The position numbers and the translations under genes were made by a program. Below are positions 8,302 to 16,823 of a stretch of DNA of 63,483 nucleotides, piece by piece. How positions within the stretch are numbered: position 1 is the first letter of the stretch; every line of letters begins with the position of its first letter. The notes beneath the pieces were generated by a model, which saw only the letters and a list, made by a program, of their open reading frames with translations, searched no databases and was not told the origin of the DNA. Source of the stretch: Deltaproteobacteria bacterium (lineage in GTDB: Bacteria > Desulfobacterota > Syntrophia > Syntrophales > JAFGHS01). The DNA is taken from NCBI GenBank assembly GCA_016928025.1, contig JAFGLN010000064.1, positions 1-63,483 on the forward strand. Reading direction: 5' to 3'.

Positions 8302-9371
8302 CCTTCCAGTTTTTGTTTCATCTCATTGATAACCTGCTCCGCCTCGGCCATGGTGCGATCCAAAAGTTCCTTCACCGTGGGAATATCTTTGATTCTGCCG
8401 GCGCCCTGGCCCGCCATCAGGAGACCCTCCACGGGATCACCCCCAATGGTTGCCTTGCTGAAGAGACTGCCGCCGATAGCAAACCGCATAACGTCGGCCC
8501 ATTTCCTTTTGCCGCCGCCTACACCCGCCTCCATACTCTTCATGTTCAAGGCCGTCCGGATCATTTCTCCATAAGAGAGGTTAAGTTCTTTTTTTAAGGC
8601 CAGTCCCGCCCACATGACATCGATGACAGGTAGATGCTTTTCCATTAATTCATCGGCCTTTTTATTACGCAGAACGCGGCAGTTAATCCCGTCAAAAGCG
8701 GGATCGATAACCGTATCTTCTTCCGTCATTTTAACCCAGGTTTCTTTGATCGAATCGGCAACCTCGGCTTCCTGCGTGGCTGCCAGACGACTCCCCATGG
8801 CGATGCCTTCGGCGCCCAGAGCCAGCGCGGCGGCAAGGCTTTTCCCGTCGACATAGCCGCCGGCCCCGATGACGGGAATCTTCAAGGCGCTGGCAATAGT
8901 CGGCAAAAGAACCAACGCGCCCACGTTCCCGGAATGTGAGGCCGCTTCATAACCTGTAACGATGAGCAGATCGGCCCCCAGTTGTTCGGATCGCAGGGCA
9001 TGCCTGACCATGGCAACCGTGCCGATGATTTTCCCGCCGTAGGCGTGTACTGCCTCAATGATCTTCTGAATTTCCGGCGGACGGCCCAGGGCATAATTGA
9101 ATACCGGCACCTTCTCTTCAATAACGATTGGCACGGCCTCGCGGGCGCCGACGCCGAGGGTCATGTTGACGCCAAAGGGTTGGTCCGTCAAATCCCGAAT
9201 CTGTTTGATGGCATCCCGGATCCGGTCTTTGCCGTACTGGCTTCCCGCCAAGACGCCCAGCCCCCCGGCATTGGATACAGCGGCCACCAACTTCGGTGTT
9301 GTCAGCCAGTTCATACCGGACAGCATGATAGGGTACTTAATTCCAAATAATTCCGTCATTCTTGTCTTCAT
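8298..9371 (-). CDS. Nitronate monooxygenase / 2-nitropropane dioxygenase-family flavoprotein
   Basis: A 357-residue FMN-binding TIM barrel. It opens with TELFGIKYPIMLSGM and shows NAGGLGVLAG, GYEAASHSGNVGALVLLPTI and PVIGAGGYVDG with the phosphate-binding glycines. The His of ASHSGN is at the usual catalytic position of the family. In anaerobes such proteins are often of unknown substrate; enoyl-ACP reductase FabK belongs to the same superfamily and is a less likely alternative. It is the first gene of a two-gene unit with yjbQ. Confidence 0.85.
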   Translation of the reverse strand: MKTRMTELFGIKYPIMLSGMNWLTTPKLVAAVSNAGGLGVLAGSQYGKDRIRDAIKQIRDLTDQPFGVNMTLGVGAREAVPIVIEEKVPVFNYALGRPPEIQKIIEAVHAYGGKIIGTVAMVRHALRSEQLGADLLIVTGYEAASHSGNVGALVLLPTIASALKIPVIGAGGYVDGKSLAAALALGAEGIAMGSRLAATQEAEVADSIKETWVKMTEEDTVIDPAFDGINCRVLRNKKADELMEKHLPVIDVMWAGLALKKELNLSYGEMIRTALNMKSMEAGVGGGKRKWADVMRFAIGGSLFSKATIGGDPVEGLLMAGQGAGRIKDIPTVKELLDRTMAEAEQVINEMKQKLEG

Positions 9372-9486
9372 GTGAGCCTGACTCCTTTCTGCATTAAATC
9401 ACAAAGATTTATTTGAGCGCTTCCGAGTAACTCGCGCTTGATATTAAGCAGGTGGTCGCATTTTCAAAGGTGAAAAAAGATTTGAT

Positions 9487-9930
9487 CTATTTTTCTCGAA
9501 TCAGGCCATAAAATCTGGCCGTGAACAAACTATCCACATATTCTTTGACGCGGGTAATTTTGCCCTGATCATTGAATTGGAAAGAAATGCGGTATTCCAT
9601 TCCGTAAGGACGACCGTCTTTTGTTCTTGCTGATGATGTGGCTTCGATCGCAACACGGTTGTCCTGAGCCGTTGTTTCCAGTATCTTCATGGTAAAATCA
9701 TCAAAGAGTTCAGCCACCATGGGTTCTAACCATTTTCGATAACGCGGAAGCCCCATCCTGGGCATTTCAACGGAACCGGGTAAAACCTCAATTTCGAAAT
9801 CATCGGAAACAAGGGCAAAGGCTTTGTCGAAAGACGCCTTGCCGTATTTCCCGCTGCCGTCAACAATGTGCTGGAGATATTGAATGGCGGTTCGGGTATT
9901 GCGTTCTTCTCTGGATATGGTCTCACTCAT
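9487..9930 (-). CDS. NTF2-fold / SnoaL-like protein
   Basis: 147 residues with the pattern of the cystatin-like NTF2/SnoaL superfamily: an N-terminal helix (RNTRTAIQYLQHIVD), FDDFTMKIL, and the closing strands YRISFQFNDQGKITRVKEYVDS. These domains serve as small-molecule isomerases, dehydratases or ligand-binding modules; no catalytic signature could be assigned. It stands alone, with about 115 nt between it and the nitronate monooxygenase gene. Confidence 0.7.
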   Translation of the reverse strand: MSETISREERNTRTAIQYLQHIVDGSGKYGKASFDKAFALVSDDFEIEVLPGSVEMPRMGLPRYRKWLEPMVAELFDDFTMKILETTAQDNRVAIEATSSARTKDGRPYGMEYRISFQFNDQGKITRVKEYVDSLFTARFYGLIREK

Positions 9931-10256
9931 AGAGGGCCCCCTTCGCCATGTTTTATGAGAAGATAAAGAAGAAGATCAGGAATAGCAAGAAAAATGTAAA
10001 AAGTAATCAAGCTTGATCAGGCAAAATTATGATTTTTTTACAAAATCTGTCAAAAGCACCTTGACTTCCGCCAGTAAATAATAATATTTGTAATTATTAT
10101 CATTAAATTTGTTTTCCCATTTATTTTTTCCTTTCTTGTTACAGCCTCAGGGCAACGTCAAAAGTTTTATGAAAAAGGTGATAACGAATACAGTAAATGA
10201 AAACCCATCTGCAGAACAGGCCTCTCGCTTGCCGGAATCGATGAAAGGACAATGAA
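9931..10256. other. Intergenic region between divergent genes
   Basis: This 326-nt AT-rich gap lies between the divergent NTF2-like and metallo-hydrolase genes and must hold both promoters. On the plus strand TTGACT near 10062 with an AT-rich segment about 17 nt later is the best candidate. No repeat, RNA or small gene was recognised. Confidence 0.4.
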
Positions 10257-11081
10257 ATGAATCAAATCACCAGCAATGTCTACGCGGAGACGGGTTATCG
10301 GGGATGCAATCCGGGGTTTGTCGTCACAAAAGAAGGTGTCGTGATAATCGATACGCCGCAGCTATTCGGGGACGCCATAGCCTATCGCAAAGAAGTGAAA
10401 AAGCATGGCAAAATCGTTTATCTGATCAACACGGAACCCCACGGCGATCACTATATCGGAAATTATTTCTTTGATGCCATCGGCATTGCCCAGGAGGGAA
10501 CCAGAGACGTCATCATGCAGGTTGAGCTGGAACCCTTGAAGGAAAGAATCAAAATGATGGACCCCAACGCGGGGCCTTACCTGGCTGATTACAAAATCAA
10601 GCCACCAACGATTACCTTCAATAAAACCATGACGATTCATCTGGGAAACCACACTTTCCAGCTTTTTCATCTGCCGGGCCATACGGCAAGCGAAACGGCC
10701 GTCTTTGTGCCTGAAGAAAGGATCGTTTTTACAGGGGACAATATATTTCATGAAACGCAGGTTTTCCTGCATGAAGCGCTACCCAAGGAATGGCTAGAGT
10801 CCTTACAGTTCTTAAAAACACTGGACGCCGATTATTTCATTCCTGGTCATGGAGAAGTCTGCACCGTCGATTACCTCGATAAAATGGCGGCATTTGTCAG
10901 TGACTGGATCACCGCCGTCCAAGACGCCGTTAAACAAGGCTGGTCCCTGGAGGAAGCACAAGAGCGCATTTCCTTCCTTGACCGCTTTCCCATGGGTCAG
11001 GGTATGGAGGCCTTCGGCGCGGAATTGCAGAAGATGAATGTGACCAGGCTATACGGCCTGGCAACAAACGGACAGCTTTAA
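10257..11081 (+). CDS. Metallo-beta-lactamase-fold hydrolase
   Basis: A 274-residue MBL-fold protein. The metal site is visible as NTEPHGDHYIGN, LPGHTAS, FTGDNIF and IPGHGEVC. In most family members the first motif is T-H-x-H-x-D-H; here the first His is Glu (EPHGDH), a variant also seen in a subgroup of uncharacterised MBL proteins. The fold would host a di- or mononuclear metal centre that hydrolyses an ester, thioester or lactone. It precedes exonuclease III by 16 nt, but a functional link is not evident. Confidence 0.82.
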   Translation: MNQITSNVYAETGYRGCNPGFVVTKEGVVIIDTPQLFGDAIAYRKEVKKHGKIVYLINTEPHGDHYIGNYFFDAIGIAQEGTRDVIMQVELEPLKERIKMMDPNAGPYLADYKIKPPTITFNKTMTIHLGNHTFQLFHLPGHTASETAVFVPEERIVFTGDNIFHETQVFLHEALPKEWLESLQFLKTLDADYFIPGHGEVCTVDYLDKMAAFVSDWITAVQDAVKQGWSLEEAQERISFLDRFPMGQGMEAFGAELQKMNVTRLYGLATNGQL

Positions 11082-11097
11082 GCTTTAATAATCCGGT

Positions 11098-11883
11098 ATG
11101 AAGATATTTAAAATCGCAACATATAACGTCAATTCCATCCGTTCCCGTCTCCATATTGTGATCCCGTGGCTTCGGGAAAACAGGCCGGACATCCTGTGCA
11201 TGCAGGAAACCAAGGTAAGCGACGCGGAATTCCCTGTATCGCCATTCGGAGAAATCGGCTATCAGATCGTTTTTCGTGGGGACAAACGATACAATGGCAT
11301 CGCTACCGCATCTCTTAAGAAACCAACATCTGTGTCATTCGGCCTGGATGATGATCCGGCCGACGAGGATCGTTTAATCAGAGTCGTTTTCCCCGGTATC
11401 ACGGTTCTGAATAGTTATGTTCCTCAGGGGCGGGATCGTGAAAGCGAACACTTTTTCTACAAGCTTGAATGGTTCAAACGATTTAAAAATCTTCTGGAAA
11501 AATCTTATTCTAAAAAGGCCCCCATCCTGTGGTGCGGCGATTTGAATGTCGCCCCCGAACCTATCGATGTCCATGATCCCAAAAGACTTCTGGGACATGT
11601 TTGCTTCAATCCCGATGTATGGAACGCCTTCGCGGATGTCAAGTCCTGGGGATTATCCGATTTGTTCCGAAAATTTTATCCCGACGCATCGGGGCATTAT
11701 ACCTTTTTTGATTACCGGGTGCGGGATTCCGTCGCAAAAGGACTGGGCTGGAGAATCGATCACATCCTTACAACACCGTCACTTACTGAAAAATCAATAA
11801 GATGTTCGATTGACATGAAGCCGCGATTGGCGGAAAAGCCATCGGATCACACCATACTGACCGCAGAATTCAAAATTGACTGA
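11098..11883 (+). CDS. xth: Exodeoxyribonuclease III
   Basis: 261 residues of the EEP superfamily, a Mg-dependent AP endonuclease and 3'-5' exonuclease for base excision repair. Seen are [12 protein letters not shown], the metal ligand Glu in [16 protein letters not shown], the GDLNVAPE motif and the catalytic His in [11 protein letters not shown]. Its length matches XthA of other bacteria (about 255-270). The downstream GAF-domain gene follows after 14 nt. Confidence 0.93.
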   Translation: MKIFKIATYNVNSIRSRLHIVIPWLRENRPDILCMQETKVSDAEFPVSPFGEIGYQIVFRGDKRYNGIATASLKKPTSVSFGLDDDPADEDRLIRVVFPGITVLNSYVPQGRDRESEHFFYKLEWFKRFKNLLEKSYSKKAPILWCGDLNVAPEPIDVHDPKRLLGHVCFNPDVWNAFADVKSWGLSDLFRKFYPDASGHYTFFDYRVRDSVAKGLGWRIDHILTTPSLTEKSIRCSIDMKPRLAEKPSDHTILTAEFKID

Positions 11884-11897
11884 AGGAATTGAGGAAC

Positions 11898-12458
11898 ATG
11901 GATGAAAAAGAACAAATCACAAACTTAAACGAGACCATCGCCGCAAAATTTTCCAGAATCGAGACAACTATTTCATCATCACAGGACATTCAAGAGCTTT
12001 TCGAAAACCTCGTGAATGCCATGACTGAAGAATTTGCCATTCCTTATATCTGGTTTTCCTTTATTCACAGTCGTCGGGCCGTGGAACTCGTCAAAAGACT
12101 CGAATCTTCGGATCTGCTTAAAGAGCGCTTAAACATGATTCTGGCATCAGCTTTTGCAGATCTAATCAAAAACGGCCAAGAACCTGTCCTTGCCAATCAT
12201 GAATTGAAGCCTTTTTTCAAACTTCTTCCGAAAAGCAACAAATATTTCCTCAAGTCTCTGGCCGTCGCACCCATCGTCCTGAAAGGCAACGTCATCGGAA
12301 GCCTCAATTATGGAGATTCAACAGCGCAGCGCTATAGCCCCGATATGGACACCACATTACTTCAAAATCTGGCAGAAAAATTCTCATCTTTATTATCCAA
12401 GATTCTCGCCAACGAGAAAATTGAATCGTCCGTTGATGAAGAACAATCCGAGATGTAA
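11898..12458 (+). CDS. GAF-domain protein, DUF484-like
   Basis: A protein of about 186 residues. An N-terminal helix resembling a coiled coil (TNLNETIAAKFSRIETTIS) is followed by a GAF-like domain with SLAVAPIVLKGNVIGSLNYGD and a C-terminal helix LLQNLAEKFSSLLSKIL. This layout is that of DUF484 proteins, whose function is not established. The ATG at 11898 is preferred over an in-frame TTG at 11889 because GAGG lies just upstream. It probably shares a transcript with exonuclease III. Confidence 0.65.
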   Translation: MDEKEQITNLNETIAAKFSRIETTISSSQDIQELFENLVNAMTEEFAIPYIWFSFIHSRRAVELVKRLESSDLLKERLNMILASAFADLIKNGQEPVLANHELKPFFKLLPKSNKYFLKSLAVAPIVLKGNVIGSLNYGDSTAQRYSPDMDTTLLQNLAEKFSSLLSKILANEKIESSVDEEQSEM

Positions 12459-12494
12459 ATCCTCTTATTTTATTATGTCTATTTCATAAAATTG

Positions 12495-13283
12495 TCATTC
12501 GGAACCGGCCGACGCGGGTGACCCCACCAAGGCTCCGCCATCCATAACGATGGTTGTGCCGGTTATATATCGTGACGCATTGGACGCCAGAAACAGCACC
12601 GCGCCGACCACATCATCGGGCACGCCGATAAAGCCGAGAGCTGTGCGTTTAGCGGCAGCTTCTCCGACAGCCGGGTCCTTCCATAAGGCCTCACTCAATC
12701 GTGTTTCGATGACGCCGGGAGCAATTGCATTCACTCTGATGCCGTATTGTCCCCATTCCCTGGCCATGCACTGGGTCAGCATAATCAACGCCGCTTTGGT
12801 CACACTATAAATGCTGAGCCCGCCGGCTCTCATCCCGCCGGTCGAGGAGGTATTGATAATATTTCCGCCACCCTTTTCTTTCATAATCCTTGCCACCAAC
12901 TGGCTCAGCATAAAAGGGCCTTTCAGATTGACATTCATTGTCGTGTCCCACGCCCATTCTTCCGCGTCCAACAGGAACCCGTTATAGGGATTTGTTCCGG
13001 CATTATTCATTAAAATATCGATGCGGCCGAATTTTTCCATCACTTTATCCACCAGCATCTTTGAATCGTTAAATTTCGCCACGTGGGCGGCGACAGCAAA
13101 ACCTTTTCCGCCTTTTGCCTCAATGTCTGAGACGACCTCTTCCAGGCCCGGAAGTTTACGGCCGCTTACCGCCACATTGGCGCCCGCATCAGCAAAGGCA
13201 AGGGCGCAGGCACGTCCGATTCCACGGCTGCCGCCGGTAATAAGAGCGCATTTACCTTCCAAAGAAAATCTACTGGTGTCCAT
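12495..13283 (-). CDS. SDR-family oxidoreductase
   Basis: A classical short-chain dehydrogenase of 262 residues: GGSRGIGRA cofactor loop, NNAGTNPYNG, catalytic Ser in NTSSTGG and YSVTK, and a C-terminal ITGTTIVMDGGAL. Arg after GGS and the basic RKLPG segment suggest NADP(H). It would reduce or oxidise a keto/hydroxy group of an acyl or alicyclic substrate. It follows the HpaB-family gene on the same strand by 162 nt, which suggests one catabolic unit, though the gap could hold its own promoter. Confidence 0.88.
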   Translation of the reverse strand: MDTSRFSLEGKCALITGGSRGIGRACALAFADAGANVAVSGRKLPGLEEVVSDIEAKGGKGFAVAAHVAKFNDSKMLVDKVMEKFGRIDILMNNAGTNPYNGFLLDAEEWAWDTTMNVNLKGPFMLSQLVARIMKEKGGGNIINTSSTGGMRAGGLSIYSVTKAALIMLTQCMAREWGQYGIRVNAIAPGVIETRLSEALWKDPAVGEAAAKRTALGFIGVPDDVVGAVLFLASNASRYITGTTIVMDGGALVGSPASAGSE

Positions 13284-13445
13284 GTAAAAAACCTCCTTTC
13301 ATTATCTCATTATATTTCGACATCATCCCTTTTCTAAACGCCATGACAGAAGGATAATGGGTAGAGGGGGGTGAGAGCCGACAAGAAACTTCATCGGCTC
13401 TCACATCTGGAAAACAATTGGCGATTGTAAAAAAAATAAGTAGCT

Positions 13446-14936
13446 TTAGAACAACCATTTCGACGGAATGGGAGGCATGTCCTTTAAGAAGGGATGCTGT
13501 TCCCAGCCGGGTATATTGGCGACCCGTTTAGCAATGGCTTTATACTTCTCCCAGGGGGCGTTGGCAAAGATGGCCATTTTTTGCGCCGCAAGAGATCCCT
13601 CTGTGTGAATATAGGCGCCATCCAGGCCATGCCCTACAAGGTCCTTGACCAGACGGAAGGCCTTCAGGCGGTATTCCGTCGGAATGCCATCCTTACCTGC
13701 CAGGTATTTTTCAATGTATGGTTTGATTTCTGGATTTTTCCAATCTTTGTAAGAAAATACCGTTGTGGCAAGACCACCAGCAATGTCTGCCAGAACTTTG
13801 GACTGTTCATGTTGGTCGTTGGCAAAAATGTATTTTGCGATGTTGGTGTACATCTGGCCGGGCGTTGCCAGTCCGATATCGGGAAAAATATCGGGATTTT
13901 CGCAGCCGGCCCGGGACATGGCGTCCAGGAGCTGGGCATGCATGGCGAGCCAGGCCAGTTTTTCCTGAATGTGCGGATAGCGGTCCAGGCCGTTGTATTC
14001 GGCCATCAACGCCGCCGCGCCCGCCGCTTCTTCTGTTGATATGACCTTATGACAGGTCCCGAACAGGCGGTGGAAGACGCCGAACATCCAGGCCTGATCT
14101 CTGGAGAACTGCCACTCGCCGCACATGAAGACCCGGTTCCAGGGGACAAAGACATTATCGAAAACGATCATACACTCGCTGACACCCTTGCCCCGTCCAT
14201 GGAGCGGCCAGTTCCAAAGCGCCTCATCATCATCCGTTTCATGGACATGGGGGGGTGTCGTTATGAGCTTGATTCCTTTCGCATTGACCGGAGTGGCGAA
14301 GACGACGGCGTAATCCTTGTCCTCCTCACGATGGGCCCGGGATGGAGAAACAATTATTTCGTTACAGCTCGGGGTGGCACTGATGTGAATCTTTGCACCC
14401 TGGACGATGATTCCATCCTTTTGTTTTTCAACGCAGCGGACGTAGAAATCTTTATGCTGTTCCTGAGCCGATGGTCGAAGACTGCGGTTCCCTTTCACAT
14501 CGGTTATAGCCCCGGTAATTGCCGGATCGTCCTTTCTCAGATGCTGCCTGTAATCTTCCACAGCATCTGTATAATGGGTGCCGAGGGCTTTATCCATTCT
14601 TGCGGCTGTGACGCCTGATGCGGCCAAGGCATCAGGTCCCATTCCGCTCATGGCTGCGCCCCAACGCATGCAGGTTATATACACATCTCTTCGTCTGATC
14701 AAATCCTCCTTGGTTTTAGGCTGATTCCATAAGAAAAGGTATCTATCGCCGGCATCCTCTATGGTTAGAAAATCCTTAAATGCGGGGTGATTGTACAATT
14801 CGTAGGAATAGGCCCTGGCGTTTATCCCGCCTTTAAAGCGCACATCTTTAGTAATGTCCAGAATTTTTTCCCCTTCGATATAGATATCTCTTCCATCATT
14901 CATACTTTCAATATACTGTTGCGCTGTCCTGATCAT
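13446..14936 (-). CDS. HpaB / 4-hydroxybutyryl-CoA dehydratase superfamily flavoprotein
   Basis: About 496 residues of the 4-hydroxyphenylacetate 3-hydroxylase (HpaB) superfamily: MSGMGPDALAA, the FAD-binding PSCNEIIVSPSRA, IVFDNVFVPWNRVFM and a helical C-terminal domain. The superfamily includes oxygenases and the anaerobic 4-hydroxybutyryl-CoA dehydratase (AbfD). The two N-terminal Cys that bind the AbfD iron-sulfur cluster are not found at the aligned place, so AbfD activity is doubtful; in an anaerobe an oxygenase is also puzzling. The start at 14936 has AAGGAGG 5 nt upstream; upstream in-frame starts overlap the next gene. Confidence 0.75.
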   Translation of the reverse strand: MIRTAQQYIESMNDGRDIYIEGEKILDITKDVRFKGGINARAYSYELYNHPAFKDFLTIEDAGDRYLFLWNQPKTKEDLIRRRDVYITCMRWGAAMSGMGPDALAASGVTAARMDKALGTHYTDAVEDYRQHLRKDDPAITGAITDVKGNRSLRPSAQEQHKDFYVRCVEKQKDGIIVQGAKIHISATPSCNEIIVSPSRAHREEDKDYAVVFATPVNAKGIKLITTPPHVHETDDDEALWNWPLHGRGKGVSECMIVFDNVFVPWNRVFMCGEWQFSRDQAWMFGVFHRLFGTCHKVISTEEAAGAAALMAEYNGLDRYPHIQEKLAWLAMHAQLLDAMSRAGCENPDIFPDIGLATPGQMYTNIAKYIFANDQHEQSKVLADIAGGLATTVFSYKDWKNPEIKPYIEKYLAGKDGIPTEYRLKAFRLVKDLVGHGLDGAYIHTEGSLAAQKMAIFANAPWEKYKAIAKRVANIPGWEQHPFLKDMPPIPSKWLF

Positions 14937-15006
14937 CATAACCTCCTTAGAAATTACATTTATAGAAAAAAATATCTTTGCAGCCCCTATTATTTTTTCC
15001 TCTTTC

Positions 15007-15300
15007 TTAAGAAGAGGATATGTCGTCATGAACGGAATAACCCAGATGCCGAATGTTGCCATTCGCGGCGTTTTCATCCACTTTTCTCGGAACGGCAATC
15101 AGCATAAGCCGATATTCCCCCGGTTCCAACTTTCGAAGCGTAAAGAGCTCGGTACTGCTTAACTGTCTTGGGGGCCTAATCGATACCCGGATTTCTTGCG
15201 CTGCTTCAAGTTCCCACTTGGCGATGCTGCCCTTTTTTACACCACCACCCATGCGAATGACTTCTTCTTCTATCCGTTCAAGAAACTTTATATCTTCCAC
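15007..15300 (-). CDS. Hypothetical protein upstream of the HpaB-family gene
   Basis: A 97-residue frame from a GTG at 15300, with GGAGG 13 nt upstream, ending 70 nt before the HpaB-family start. It has an acidic N-terminal helix (FLERIEEEVIR) and a two-half composition with PRQLSSTELFTLRKLEPGEYRL. It is not recognised. Orientation and spacing suggest a small partner of the HpaB-family gene; the non-ATG start makes it uncertain. Confidence 0.45.
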   Translation of the reverse strand: MEDIKFLERIEEEVIRMGGGVKKGSIAKWELEAAQEIRVSIRPPRQLSSTELFTLRKLEPGEYRLMLIAVPRKVDENAANGNIRHLGYSVHDDISSS

Positions 15301-15936
15301 GTTAAGTTACCAACCTCCTGTAATCGTATTTGTTCCAAATTAAAAATATACCCTAAATATTCATCACCTCCTCCACCTTCGTATTCTTAACTTCTATGTT
15401 TTCATATTTGTCGTCGAAGAACTGGAAATTTACTACCGCCTTCGATGAAAAGTGGACGCACAAGAAGTGTTGAATAATCACAGACAGTTGATGAGCGGAA
15501 TATTGTCATTTTATATTATTAAACAACGATAGAACGGCTTTCAACAACACCCAATATATTTATTATCTTTTGGACAGGATATGCCGTAAAAATGCTCTAT
15601 GCGGATTCTTTTATAAGCCGTTCATATAATCGCTGTGACTTGGATGAGCGGATAAGCATCAGATACATAATTCTGCCGATATATAATTGCAACGGAAAAA
15701 CAATTTGCGAACACGATGAACGCTTTTCGATACGGAGCGATTTATGGCGGCACGTTCTACTAAAAAAGTATTTTAATATATAATAGATAAATATCGCCGA
15801 AATCAAGGAGAAAGTCGGCACACAACGAAACTGTTTTCCAATACAAACAATGTTTCAGAAAACCGAAAAGATACGTCCTATTCATTTATACAAAGCCATC
15901 AACGTTGATTTGGCAACAGGGCCAATAACGTATCTA
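15301..15936. other. AT-rich intergenic region
   Basis: About 640 nt without a convincing gene. Two short opposed frames (plus 15592-15783, minus 15597-15821) lack ribosome-binding sites and known motifs. A GGAGG followed by a three-codon frame (15366-15378, minus strand) lies upstream of the small hypothetical gene. The region ends in the parS palindrome. Confidence 0.4.
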
Positions 15937-15942
15937 TTAAAA

Positions 15943-15958
15943 TGTTTCACGTGAAACA
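15943..15958. promoter_or_regulatory. parS: parS centromere site (ParB binding)
   Basis: The 16-mer TGTTTCACGTGAAACA is identical to the bacterial parS consensus recognised by Spo0J/ParB. It is the centre of a longer perfect palindrome spanning 15937-15964. It lies in a non-coding gap between two minus-strand genes. ParB loads here and spreads to organise and segregate the replication origin region. parA and parB are not in the window. Chromosomal parS sites cluster near oriC, so this segment is probably within the origin-proximal part of the chromosome. Confidence 0.85.
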
Positions 15959-16001
15959 TTTTAATCCTCTTTTAAAAACATGAAACGAGACTTATCTCAT
16001 C

Positions 16002-16652
16002 TTATGAAATCAGAATTTGCAACGGACACATTTCGCATTTGGCTGCTTTTGTGCAATATGTCTTTCCCGTATTAACGATCAAGCCATGATACTGCTTGAA
16101 AAGATACACATCGGCGGGAAGATGATTCATAAAATATTTTTGAATATCCCCATACTTGAGACCCTGCTCAATCAGTGAGTGCCGTTCCAATATCCTTCTC
16201 GTATAAGCATCAACAACAAATATGGGTTTTTCGGCCGCATACAAAATAATGCTGTCCGCCGTTTCCTCACCAATCCCCTTGACCCGCAACAATTGACTTC
16301 TCAGGACATCTATATCATTATCAAAAAGATCGTCAAGTTTCCCATGGTAATATTCAAATAAAAAATGAATAAAGGCCTTCAAACGTTTTGCTTTTATTCG
16401 ATAGTATCCTGAAGGCTTTATTAATTCTTCCAGGATTTCATCCTTCACACAAAGCAGTTTTTTTTGATCGAGCAATCCCTGACGTCCGAGTCGATTAATG
16501 GCAATTTCGACGTTGCGCCATGCCGTGTTCTGTGTCAGGATGGCACCAATGATAATCTCAATTGACGATTCGCCGGGCCACCAGTGCAAATCCCCAAAAT
16601 GGTCATTCAACGCACCGTAAATAAGCTGTAATGTTTTTGTTGGTTCCTTCAT
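16002..16652 (-). CDS. HhH-GPD DNA glycosylase, endonuclease III / MagIII-like
   Basis: 216 residues with the endonuclease III fold: GAILTQNTAWRNVE, the helix-hairpin-helix VKGIGEETADSIILYA and the catalytic Asp in FVVDAYTRR. The Lys that gives Nth its lyase activity (GVGRKTA) is Glu here, so it should be a monofunctional glycosylase, as in 3-methyladenine glycosylase III of Helicobacter. The C-terminal cluster loop has three Cys (CTKAAKCEMC) but lacks the fourth, and the first spacing is 5 rather than 6, so a normal [4Fe-4S] centre is unlikely. It would remove alkylated bases from DNA. Confidence 0.8.
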   Translation of the reverse strand: MKEPTKTLQLIYGALNDHFGDLHWWPGESSIEIIIGAILTQNTAWRNVEIAINRLGRQGLLDQKKLLCVKDEILEELIKPSGYYRIKAKRLKAFIHFLFEYYHGKLDDLFDNDIDVLRSQLLRVKGIGEETADSIILYAAEKPIFVVDAYTRRILERHSLIEQGLKYGDIQKYFMNHLPADVYLFKQYHGLIVNTGKTYCTKAAKCEMCPLQILIS

Positions 16653-16823
16653 AGAGACTTCACATGAACTTTGAATAGCGGGATGTCTGGTGCAGATTCT
16701 ACAAGATGCCTCTTCCCTTTAAACGAAACGAATAAGAGTATCTGTCAATCGCATCGTCCTTGCCTTCGCATAGGAACAAAAGCGCGTTTGAAGGATGTTT
16801 TATTTATCTTCGGGGGGCCTTGA

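Noticed and set aside
14049..14618. Plus-strand frame of 189 codons inside the HpaB-family gene
   Set aside because: Antisense to a conserved gene, no motif.
13446..14936. 4-hydroxybutyryl-CoA dehydratase call
   Set aside because: The iron-sulfur cysteines expected in the N-terminal half are not seen at the aligned place.
15592..15821. Two opposed short frames in the gap before parS
   Set aside because: Neither has a ribosome-binding site or recognisable motif.
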